Shown here one piece after another: positions 1 to 10,065 of a DNA stretch of 64,000 bases (positions are counted from its first letter, which is position 1; each line of letters opens with the position of its first letter). Source of the DNA: Rhizophagus clarus (lineage: Eukaryota > Glomeromycota > Glomeromycetes > Glomerales > Glomeraceae); NCBI GenBank assembly GCA_015698045.1, contig BLAL01000229.1, positions 1 through 64,000 of the forward strand, in the 5' to 3' direction. A program made the position numbers and the translations under genes. The notes below the pieces were generated by a model. That model made no database searches. It saw only the letters and a list, made by a program, of their open reading frames with translations, and had not been told where the DNA came from.

Positions 1-550
1 CCTAACCCTAACCCTAACCCTAACCCTAACCCTAACCTAACCCTAACCCTAACCTAACCCTAACCCTAACCCTAACTAACCCTAACCTAACCCTAACCCT
101 AACCCTAACCCTAACCCTAACCTAACCCTAACCCTAACCCTAACCCTAACCTACCCTAACCCTAACCCTAACCCTAACCCTAACCTAACCCTAACCCTAC
201 CCTAACCCTAACCCTAACCCTAACCTAACCCTACCCTAACCTAACCCTAAACCCTAACCCTAACCCTAACCTAACCTAACCCTAACCCTAACCCTAACCC
301 TAACCCTAACCCTAACCCTAACCCTAACCCTAACCCTAACCCTAACCCTAACGCCTAACCCTAACCCTAACCCTAACCCTAACCCTAACCCTAACTAACC
401 CTAACCCTAACCCTAACCCTAACCCTAACCCTAACCCTAACCCTAACCCTAACCCTAACCCTAACCCTAACCCTAACCCTAACCCTAACCCTAACCCTAA
501 CCCTAACCCTAACCCTAACCCTAACCCTAACCCTAACCCTAACCCTAACC
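1..550. repeat. Telomere, CCCTAA repeats
   Basis: Uninterrupted tandem CCCTAA (TTAGGG on the other strand) from base 1 marks the left chromosome terminus. The outer ~355 bases contain many short variants (CCTAA, CTAA, CCTACCC, one GCCTAA, one CCCTAAA). The inner ~190 bases are almost perfect hexamers apart from one CTAA near 390. TTAGGG is the common fungal and animal telomere repeat, so it does not identify the organism. Confidence 0.98.
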
Positions 551-1010
551 AGCGCAGCCAATGAGAAGTTTTTCCGCTCTCACGTGACTAACCCTAAACC
601 GATTAGCCAATCAGAGGTTTTTCCGCAGGGTGTGACAATTAATCACAACCCTAAGCGCGGACCGATGTTTATCCGATCGAGTAAAAGTTTACCCGGGGCC
701 GCAACCCTAGCCGGACGTTTTGAACATTTTGGCGCAGTAAAGTTAGGATGACGTAAGCAGCCAGTCACGTGACCGAAAGGCCGTGACTGGCTGGCTTGCG
801 TTAGGTTACTCAGATTACGTGACGATCAACAACCCTAGTCCCAAAATTGACTTGTGTAATGATCGACGTTGACGCAAACACTGCGGCATGGCGCAGCAGT
901 GACGCAACCAGAACTGCGCTTCTGCGCAGTCACGTGATACCGGCTAAACTATTTACCGTTGTCCTACGGAAAGTCGGGTAAAAATTTTGCCGTTAACCCT
1001 AAAGGTTTCG
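551..1010. other. GC-richer subtelomeric island
   Basis: This stretch is clearly richer in G+C than the rest of the window and has no convincing ORF. It contains CACGTG palindromes at 581, 766 and 931 and two direct copies of a CCAAT..GTTTTTCCGC block (about 555-576 and 606-626). Single interstitial telomere-like CCCTAA words occur at about 590, 649, 832 and 995. It resembles a subtelomeric binding-site region, but its function is inferred. Confidence 0.55.
751..801. other. Perfect-arm hairpin at a CACGTG site
   Basis: CAGCCAGTCAC (758-768) is the exact reverse complement of GTGACTGGCTG (783-793). The arms extend outward to about 18 bp with one mismatch and one gap. The left arm overlaps the palindrome GTCACGTGAC (764-773). 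Confidence 0.7.
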
Positions 1011-1559
1011 GCTGAATTCCTGTTGATTAAATCCTTTTTAATTTTGTATTATTAATTTGTTATAAATTAGTGAAACCGCATAGTTTACGCCAAAAAATCT
1101 TGGCATTTATACAAAATGTTAGGTATTTCATAATGTTTATTTGATTAATTTCGAATAAACTTCCAAATAAAGTTAATAGTTCCTACTTTAGCATAATTAC
1201 TGGCGGGTTTCCCCTTGATTTTTCTTTAGAGAATTTCTTGGCGTTTCACGTTCATATTCACTGCTCAGGAGTTTAATTAATTTTAGCACAAGTGTTCATT
1301 TTAGAATGAAAAATGTGTCGCCATAATAAGAATATCATTTTCTTGGCGTTTGGTGTGGAACAACATGTACGTTCCTGGGTTTTTATTGGTATAGATTCAA
1401 AATATAGTTTTAATAGGTGATGGAATAAGTATATAAGTGAGCCATTTGGCGACAAAACGACGTTAGATTTACCACTAAAGTTGATAAACGACGTCGTTAG
1501 TCAAATTTATCGGTATACTATATTACTCTATAAATAATTTAGAGCACCCATACACCTCG

Positions 1560-3083
1560 AACCCTAAGATTACCTTAATTCTAAAAGTCCGGTCATGTTT
1601 TTCGTCCGGCAACACTACAAAAAAGAAAAAAAAAAATATTTAATTAATTAAATAAAAAAACCAACGAAAAACACCTCCCCAACCCTCCCTTACCTTAATT
1701 CCAAAAGTCCGGTCACATTTTTCGTCTGGCAACACTACAAAAAAAGAAAAAAAAATAAATAATTAATTAATTAAAAAAAACAACAACAAAAAACACCACC
1801 CCAACCCTCCCTTACCTTAATTCCAATAGTCTGGTCGTGCTTTTCGTCCGGCAACACTACAAAAAAGAAAAAAAAACAAATAAATAATTAATTAATTAAA
1901 CAAAAAACACCACCCCAACCCTCCCTTACCTTAATTCCAATAGTCCGGTCGTGCTTTTCGTCCGGCAACACTACAAAAAAGAAAAAAAAAAAACAAATAA
2001 TTAATTAATTAATTAAAAAAAAAACAACAAAAAACACCTCCCCAACCCTCCCTTACTTTAATTCCAATAGTCCGGTCATGCTTTTCGTCCGACAACACTA
2101 CAAAAAAGAAAAAACAAACAAAAAAATAATTAATTAATTAAACAAAAAACACCACCCCAACCCTCCCTTACCTTAATTCCAATAGTCCGGTCGTGCTTTT
2201 CGTCCGGTAACACTACAAAAAAGAAAAAAAAAAATAATTAATTAATTAATTAAAAAAACCAACGAAAAACACCTCCCCCAACCCTCCCTTACCTTAATTC
2301 CAAAAGTCCGGTCACGTTTTTCATCCGGCAACACTACAAAAAAAGAAAAAAAAAAAATAAATAATCAATTAATTAAAAAAAACAACAACGAAAAACACCA
2401 CCCCAACCCTCCCTTACCTTAATTCCAATAGTCCGGTCGTGCTTTTTATCCGGCAACACTACAAAAAAGAAAAAAAAATAAATAAATAATTAATTAATTA
2501 AACAAAAAACACCACCCCAACCCTCCCTTACCTTAATTCCAATAGTCCGGTCGTGCTTTTCGTCCGGCAACACTACAAAAAAAAAAAAAACAAATAATTA
2601 ATTAATTAATTAAAAAAAACAACAATAAAAAACACCTCCCCCAACCCTCTCTTACTTTAATTCCAATAGTCCGGTCGTACTTTTCATCCGGCAACACTAC
2701 AGAAAAGAAAAAAAAATAATAATTAATTAATTAAATAAAAAAAAACCAACGAAAAACACCTTCTTACCTTAATTCCAAAAGTCCAGTCATGTTTTTCGTC
2801 CGGCAACACTACAAAAAAGAAAAAAAAAAATAATTAATTAATTAAATAAAAAAACCAACGAAAAACACCTCCCCCAACCCTTCCTTACCTTAATTCCAAA
2901 AGTCTGGTCACGTTTTTCATCTGGCAACACTACAAAAAAAGAAAAAAAAAAAATAATTAATTAATTAATTAAAAAAAACAACAACAAAAAACACCACCCC
3001 AACCCTCCCTTACCTTAATTCCAATAGTCCGGTCATGCTTTTCGTCCGGCAATACTACAAAAAAGAAAAAAAAAAAATAATTA
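1560..3083. repeat. ~118-bp subtelomeric tandem repeat, ~13 units
   Basis: Each unit has a conserved core, CTTACCTTAATTCCAA followed by AGTCCGGTC, then TTTTTCGTCCGGCAACACTAC. An A-rich tract and a variable AATTAATT tract follow. The core recurs at roughly 1571, 1687, 1806, 1921, 2047, 2163, 2287, 2408, 2522, 2647, 2762, 2879 and 3004. Differences between units are mainly point changes and length changes in the A and AATT tracts. There is no coding potential. Confidence 0.9.
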
Positions 3084-3542
3084 TTTTTTTAAATTGTTTT
3101 TTATCTAAATGTAATAAATTCAAAAAAAAAAACCTGTTTACCCAAATAATCGGATCATAATACCGGTTATACCAGTTCAAAACTAGATAAAATGCATGTG
3201 ATATATAACATATTCCTTTTTTATATCAACTCATGAGATAAGCTTATCGTAAATGGCAAGCGATATTGCCTTTTATGTTATAAATAGATAATCAATGCTA
3301 GTAGTTTTGTTCAGACTTCAGATTTTTATATTTTGGCGGAAGGGAAATTTTTTTTAAAAAAATATATCGTTTTTTTTAAGTGAAATTTTTTTTTTAAAAA
3401 AAATGTCGTTTTTTTTAAAGGAAATTTTTTTTTAAAAAATAAAAAATCATTTTTTTTATGATAAGGGAATTTTTTTTTAAAAAAATAAAAAAATAATTTT
3501 TTTTTTCAAAAATTATAAACCACAATTTAAATTTTTTAGTTA

Positions 3543-4569
3543 ATGGCGTTACCTTTAGCTTCGGGATTAAATACTGTAACTGGTAAGTTTTTTTTGCTTT
3601 TATTCTCCTTTCTTTTGTCTCTTATTAACTTGTTCTTTTTTTTAGGCGTGGCTGTTTTTATCCATTTCGGAATTCAAGGTGAGTTTTAATTTCTTCTCCT
3701 TTTTTTTGTTTTCTTTTCATTCTTTCCCTTGTTCTTTTACTAAACTTTTTGTCTTTTTAGATGTGTACCATATGAGTGAAAATTCAAGTAAGTCTCTTAC
3801 GTCTCTTCTCCTGTTGTTTTATTTTTCTTTTAAGATGATATTAACCGTTTTCTTCCTTTTTTTTTCTATGGGTGGGTGTTCTGGCTTTTCTTTCATTTTT
3901 TTCCCCTTTATTTCTCTTCTTTTCGTGGTTTTTTCGTTTCTTTTTTTCATTATTCCTTTCGTTTCTTCTATGGTTCTTTCATTGATCTTTTGTGGTTATT
4001 TTGTTATTCCTTTCATTGATCTTTTATTCCTTTCATCATTGTTTCTTTTATTGCTTTTTTGGTTTATTTCATTGATCTTTGATTTCTTTCGTTGCTTTTT
4101 TTTTGTTTTTTTCATTGATCCTTGGTTTCTTTCATTACTTTTTTCGTTTCTTTCATTGATCTTTGGTTTCTTTTCAATGATCTTTGGTTTCTTTCATTGA
4201 TCTTTGACTTCTTTTGTTGCTTTTTTTTGTTCCCTTTATTGATTTTCATTCCTCCTTTGCTTCCTTTCATTCTCTTTCATTCTTTTTTTGTTTCATTCAT
4301 TCTTTTTCACTATCCTTTACCTTTTTTTGTTCCTTCCTCATTTCTCTTTGATCATCTTTACTTCCCTTTATCCCTTTTCATTTATCTCTTCTTTTCTTTA
4401 TTCTTCCTTTGTCCTTTCTTACTGTATTTTCCATTTTTTCTTATATATTGCAGTGCATGTGCAATTAATACAGCATTATAACATTAATATTACAGCTAAA
4501 ATTATGCAATTGCGGCTTAATTTTTTTATAAAATCATGTATACAGTGTGGTGTAATTTTTTTTCTTTGA
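3543..4569 (+). CDS. Possible short multi-exon gene (copy 1), unknown
   Basis: Four segments join in one frame: 3543-3582, 3646-3678, 3761-3787 and 4454-4569. The model starts ATGGCGTTACC and ends TGA, about 71 residues. Each junction has GTAAG/GTGAG donors and pyrimidine-tract AG acceptors. The third intron would be about 666 nt of almost pure pyrimidine. The product has no recognised domain, and its last part is ordinary low-complexity sequence. The agreement of phase at three junctions is suggestive, but the segments are tiny (40, 33 and 27 nt), so it could equally be a non-coding transcript. The long T-rich ORFs in the third intron are low-complexity read-through and are not genes. Confidence 0.3.
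3975..4225 (+). repeat. Pyrimidine minisatellite, TTTCATTGATCTTTGG type
   Basis: At least seven imperfect tandem repeats of a ~20-nt word TTTCATTGATCTTTG(G/A)TTTC lie inside the pyrimidine-rich intron-like stretch. A matching set occurs in copy 2 at about 6060-6280. Confidence 0.75.
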
Positions 4570-4932
4570 ATTAAAATATAGTTTTTTTCATACAATTTCC
4601 TTTTTATTAATTTATAGTGATATTAATTATTATTCAACAAATTATTAAGTGTGAAATTGTTTTGTAATTATAGATTTAATTATTGTGGTGTTAAAGTTTT
4701 TTTTCTTTTTTTGTTTAACTAATTATCATTACTATCATATTACCAGTTACGGTATATTAAATCTAGCCGAAATTATGTTAATTCTGGCCAAAATTAAAAT
4801 CATGCTGAATTGCACTTTTAAAAATTGTACGCATTTTTTTTAGATCACTATATTGCATATCTTTAACTTTTATAATACATTGTATAACAAAATTTAACAT
4901 ATTTAGACGATGAAACAAATCCACCGATATGT

Positions 4933-7105
4933 AAATAAAAAAAAACCAACGAAAAACACCTCCTTACCTTAATTCCAAAAGTCCGGTCACGTTTTTCATC
5001 CGGCAACACTACAAAAAAAGAAAAAAAAAAATAATTAATTAATTAATTAAAAAAAACAACAACGAAAAACACCATCCCAACCCTCCCTTACCTTAATTCA
5101 AATAGTCCGGTCATGCTTTTCGTCCGGCAATACTACAAAAAAGAAAAAAAAAAATAATTATTTTTTTAAATTGTTTTTTATCTAAATGTAATAAATTCAA
5201 AAAAAAAAACCTGTTTACCCAAATAATCAGATCATAATACCGGTTATACCAGTTCAAAACTAGATAAAGTGCATGTTATATATAACATATTCCTTTTTTA
5301 TATCAACTCATGAGATAAGCTTATCGTAAATGGTAAGCGATATTGCCTTTTATGTTATAAATAGATAATCAATGCTAGTAGTTTTGTTCAGACTTCAGAT
5401 TTTTATTTTGGCGGAAGGGAAATTTTTTTTAAAAAAATATATCGTTTTTTTTAAGTGAAATTTTTTTTTTAAAAAAAATGTCGTTTTTTTTAAGGGGAAT
5501 TTTTTTTAAAAAAATAAAAAATCATTTTTTTGTAAGGGAAATTTTTTTAAAAAATAAAAAATCATTTGTTTTATGATAAGGGAATTTTTTTTTTCAAAAA
5601 TTATAAACCACAATTTAAATTTTTTAGTTAATGGCGTTACCTTTAGCTTCGGGATTAAATACTGTAACAGGTAAGTTTTTTTTGCTTTTATTCTCCTTTC
5701 TTTTGTCTCTTATTAATTTGTTCTTTTTTTTAGGCGTGGCTGTTTTTATCCATTTCGGAAATTCAAGGTGAGTTTTAATTTCTTCTCCTTTTTTTTGTTT
5801 TCTTTTCATTCTTTCCCTTGTTCTTTTACTAAACTTTTTGTCTTTTTAGATGTGTACCATATGAGTGAAAATTCAAGTAAGTCTCTTACGTCTCTTCTCC
5901 TGTTGTTTTATTTTTCTTTTAAGATGATATTAACCGTTTTCTTTCTTTTTTTTTCTATGGGTGGGTGTTCTGGCTTTTCTTTCATTTTTTTCCCCTTTAT
6001 TTCTCTTCTTTTCGTGGTTTTTTCGTTTCTTTTTTTCATTATTCCTTTCGTTTCTTCTATGGTTCTTTCATTGATCTTTTGTGGTTCTTTTGTTATTCCT
6101 TTCATCATTATTTCTTTTATTGCTTTTTTGGTTTATTTCATTGATCTTTGATTTTTTTCGTTGCTTTTTTTTTGTTTTTTTCATTGATCCTTGGTTTCTT
6201 TCATTACTTTTTTCATTTCTTTCATTGATCTTTGGTCTCTTTTCAATGATCTTTGGTTTCTTTCATTGATCTTTGACTTCTTTTGTTGCTTTTTTTTGTT
6301 CCCTTTATTGATTTTCATTCCTCCTTTGCTTCCTTTCATTCTCTTTCATTCCTCTTATTTTTTTTTCATTTGCCATTTGCTTCTTTTATTCCTTTTATTT
6401 TTTTTCATTCTCTTTATTCCTTTTCATTCCCTTTCATTTTCTCATTTATTTTCATTCTTTTTTTGTTTCATTCATTCTTTTTCACTATCCTTTACCTTTT
6501 TTGTTCCTTTCTCATTTCTCTTTGATCATCTTTACTTCCCTTTATCCCTTTTCATTTATCTCTTCTTTCCTTTATTCTTCCTTTGTCCTTTCTTACTGTA
6601 TTTTCCATTTTTTCTTATATATTGCAGTGCATGTGCAATTAATACAGCATTATAACATTAATATTACAGTTAAAATTATGCAATTGCGGCTTAATTTTTT
6701 TATAAAATCATGTATATAGAGTGGTGTAATTTTTTTTCTTTGAATTAAAATATAGTTTTTTTCATACAATTTCCTTTTTATTAATTTATAGTGATATTAA
6801 TTATTATTCAACAAATTATTAAGTGTGAAATTGTTTTTGTAATTATAGATTTAATGATTGTGGTATTAAAGTTTTTTTTCTTTTTTGTTTAACTAATTAT
6901 CATTACTATCATATTACCAGTTACGGTATATTAAATCTAGCCGAAATTATGTTAATTCTGGCCAAAATTAAAATTGTGCTGAATTGCACTTTTTAAAAAT
7001 TGTACGCATTTTTTTAGATCACTATATTGCATATCTTTAACTTTTATAATACATTGTATAACAAAATTTAACATATTTGGACGATGAAACAAATCCGCCG
7101 ATATG
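4933..7105. repeat. Tandem segmental duplication, copy 2
   Basis: Second copy of the block at 2733-4932, headed by two 118-bp units (cores near 4966 and 5083). It differs by point changes, A/T-run length changes and an extra ~110 bp of pyrimidine-rich DNA near 6350-6465. Divergence is low, so the duplication looks recent. Copy 2 carries an extra A in exon-like segment 2 and a CAG-to-TAG change near 6717. Confidence 0.85.
5631..6719 (+). pseudogene. Copy 2 of the short multi-exon gene, frameshifted
   Basis: This matches the 3543-4569 model with segments 5631-5670, 5734-5767, 5850-5876 and from 6628. Segment 2 is 34 nt instead of 33 because of one extra A (CGGAAATTC against CGGAATTC), which breaks the frame. 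The last segment also gains a TAG near 6717 where copy 1 has CAG. If copy 1 is coding, copy 2 is not. If neither is coding, these are ordinary drift. Confidence 0.3.
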
Positions 7106-8189
7106 AAATAATAAATAATTTATTATTTAAATTATTTGCTATTTCAAGTTATTTTTAAATAATTATATTTTATATTCTGCTAAATTAATTTTTTTGTGAT
7201 ATTTTTATATTATCTTTCTAATATTGTATTTATTTATCTTATATTTAATTGTTTATCATTATATTTTTTTATATTATTTTGATTTTGTTTATTTTATTTT
7301 ATATTTTAATAACTTTTTGTTTCATATTTAATAATATTTTTTCAATATCCAATTTTAGAATATTATATTTTTTTTGTTTTTTCTAATTCAAATTTGATTA
7401 TTTATTTTAATTAAACTTGTTGTTGAGTAATTTATATAAATATAATTATTATTGTTTAGTTATCTTCATTTGTTTTGAAGTATTCATTCACTTAATATAT
7501 TCCATATTTTTTTGTCTATATTGAATATTGTTTTTAAGTTTTATGATAATATTATGATTATAATCATTAAGGCTATTTAATATGCTTTTTTTATTTTATT
7601 ATATTCTTTAATTTTTATTTATATGGTTTATTTATACTATTTTTTTTAATTAGATATATTTTTATATTGATTAAACTTTCTAATTATACTTCTCAGTGTA
7701 ATTGATTTAATTACGCCATTATACCAGACGTAATAGGCCATAATAATTACAGCTTCAAATTTTAAAAATGCCAATATGCCGTAATTAAATTAACCTGTCG
7801 AATTAATTACGGCATTCCCAGATTATGATTTCAGCTCAAAATTGGTTAATTTCGATAGTCAATGGTCATGACAGACAAAATTAATATTACATGTGACTTA
7901 TCGATCTGATTTATGATCGATAATCTAAATTTTTTTATTAAAAAAAAAACAGTTTACAAAGCTGTTAGTCTTTTTCTTTTCATTAAACGGTTTCTTTTAA
8001 ACTGTTAAATTTTTATTTTTCTTCTTTAATCGGTTTTAAAACTGATATTATTTTTTTAAAAAAAATAACTTTAAAAACGGTTCAGTTTCTAAATTGTTAT
8101 TTATTTTATTTTATTTTATTTTAAAAAAAAAAATAACTTTTTTTTTCATCCAAACGATCTTATTATATCATTAAATTTTTATTTTGTTT
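7106..8189. other. AT-rich spacer
   Basis: No gene is visible. The sequence is mostly T- and A-rich low complexity, with scattered inverted copies of a TGCCGTAATTA word near 7705-7820 that may be remnants of a small inverted-repeat element. Confidence 0.6.
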
Positions 8190-9075
8190 TTTATAGGTAC
8201 GGCTCCTGGACTTGGAATTTGCGAAATGATAAGTTACAGAGGGAGATGTTGTATTTAATAATTCTTTTAATATAAGAACGTTAACTAATGTTCTGTTCTT
8301 TTCTTTTTTGTAAAAACAAATCTTTTGGCACACAGCTCCTTGAGGTAATGTGAGAAAAGAAGGAGTTTTCAATACAAGAACTACAAGAACATTAACTAAC
8401 GTTCTTTTCTTTTCTTTTTTGTAGAGACAGACCAGCTTCTAACATTTGAAGGTAATCGAAATAATTTTTTTTTATAATTATTTAACAAAACGTTACTAAT
8501 GATTCAAATCTTTTTTTTAGATTTGGAAGGTCCAGACTTGAAATGTATGCAAATAGGTTAGCAAGAATTGGAAAGTGAATTTTTTTTTAATATATGGAAG
8601 AAATGTACTAACGTTTCTACTATTTTCTTTTCTTTAGGTTGCTAGACTCCTTAGACGAACTTGAACTTAGAATGTATGCAAGTAAGTTAACGGGAAGTGG
8701 GTGGGAGTTTTTTTAATATGTAGAAGAAACGTACTAACGTTTCTTCTATTTCTTTTTTTTCTTTAGATTGCCAGACTCTTTAGATGAACTCAGACTTGGA
8801 ATGTATGCAAGTAAGTTAACAGAAAGTAGGTGGAGTTTTTTTAATATATAGAAGAAACAAACTAACGTTTCTTCTATTTTTTTTTTTTTATTAGGTTGCC
8901 AGACTCTTTAGACGAACCTGAACTTGAAATATATGCAAGTAAGTTAATAGGAAGTGAGTGGGAGTTTTTTTAATATATAGAAGAAACGTACTAATGTTTC
9001 TTTTATTTTTTTTTTTCATTAGTTACCAGGCTCTTTAACGAACCTGGACTTGAAATATATGTAAGTTTAGTGTAA
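8190..9075 (+). repeat. Array of mini-exon/intron-like units (~126 bp)
   Basis: Short segments with an AG acceptor upstream and GTAAGTTAAC downstream recur with a period of 126-128 bp. The clearest four start near 8640, 8767, 8895 and 9023, and three are 44 nt. They share the core CAGACTCTTTAGA..GAAC..GACTTG(G/A)AAT(G/A)TATGCAA. The spacers of ~83 nt have a pyrimidine tract before AG and a TACTAAC-like word inside an inverted repeat. Less regular units lie at 8195-8530. A 44-nt segment is not a multiple of three, so simple joining would not keep a frame. This looks like a spliced non-coding or decayed repeat transcript. Confidence 0.6.
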
Positions 9076-9193
9076 GCGAGAGGGAAGGTTTATGATCTTT
9101 ATTATTTTATTACAATAAAATAAACATATTACAATAAAATAAACATATTATAATAAAATAATATTACAATATTTCGACTCTTGTAATCTATAA

Positions 9194-9290
9194 TTAATTA
9201 CGTCAATATAAAATTGATTGCGTCAATACAAATTAATACATCAGTAAAAATTGATTACGTCAGTATAAATTAATTACGTTACGTCAATAT
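9194..9290. repeat. Short direct repeats with TTACGTCA words
   Basis: About five imperfect 19-21-bp repeats of ATTACGTCA(A/G)TATAAATT lie next to each other. Two to three keep the full TTACGTCA, a CRE/ATF-like octamer. There is no other context to assign a role. Confidence 0.5.
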
Positions 9291-9844
9291 GCAATTTGGC
9301 ATTGTGCCGTAATATTATGGCAATTGAGATTTAATTATGCTAAGAAGTATATTTCTAATCTTTTTATATTTTTGTATTATATAAAATTATAACTATTATT
9401 TTCACTTTGAAATATTTTTCCAGTATTAAACTTAATTGCTAATCTGCATAAAATTAGTATTCTGCTACTAATTAAATTTGGGTAAAAAATTAAAAGTATT
9501 ATTTTAAATTATTTTATAATCTATTAATTGGATTTTAATGAATTATTAAGTTATTTAGTAGCTTTTAATACTTTTTTCAAAATAAAAAAAGATCATTAAA
9601 ATTAGTCTAATACTAAGATTGCCTGCCAAAATTAGGTAGTTTAGGCCAAGGCCAAAACTTTTTTGTAGCCAAAAGTTTAGGCAATTAAAAGTAAATTTGC
9701 CAAAATTATAATGCTGAATAGAGGTCTAAATCGGTTAATATTTTTGTTAATCGATTAATCAGTGATTTACAAAGTTGTTAATTGATTTGATTTGATTATG
9801 TCAAATCACTTAGATGATTTGATTAATTGCAGTCTGAATTACTT
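9291..9844. other. AT-rich spacer before the transposon
   Basis: No gene is visible. GATTAATC and TTGATTTGATT words become frequent from 9720 up to the left terminal inverted repeat and are echoed on the right side of the element, so the true ends of the element may lie slightly outside the 30-bp core repeats. Confidence 0.5.
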
Positions 9845-9874
9845 GATTATCGCCATTTTTGAATTAGTGTGATC
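9845..9874 (+). repeat. Left terminal inverted repeat
   Basis: Reads GATTATCGCCATTTTTGAAT and ends GTGTGATC. It matches the reverse complement of 13247-13276 except at two adjacent bases. Confidence 0.8.
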
Positions 9875-10065
9875 AGGTGATTTATTGATCAATTAAAATT
9901 ATCTAACTGAAAACACTGAAAATACTGAAAACACTCGAAAACAACTAAAAAACAATTTTTTTTTTTAGTGATCATGTATTCTGTAATGTCACTCTTTTCT
10001 AATTTAGTGCTTAAATAAAATATTACGAAAAAAAAGTTGAATTTTTCACGTCTAAAGCTATTCAA

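Larger units (their letters stand above)
2733..4932. repeat. Tandem segmental duplication, copy 1
   Basis: This block consists of a few 118-bp units plus about 1.85 kb of following sequence and is repeated almost base for base at 4933-7105. The match is carried by long shared stretches such as the A/T ladder at 3340-3500, the short exon-like segments at 3543-3787 and the pyrimidine tract. The junctions lie inside the 118-bp units, so unequal exchange between units is a simple explanation. Confidence 0.85.

Noticed and set aside
1560..3083. CRISPR-like regular repeats
   Set aside because: The units are ~118 bp head-to-tail with no unique spacers, in a eukaryotic subtelomere.
3679..4569. Phe/Ser/Leu-rich ORFs in the T-rich tract
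   Set aside because: They follow from TTT/TTC/CTT codons in a polypyrimidine stretch with splice signals at both ends. No start context or domain.
6081..6655. Same kind of ORFs in duplication copy 2
   Set aside because: Low-complexity shadows as in copy 1.
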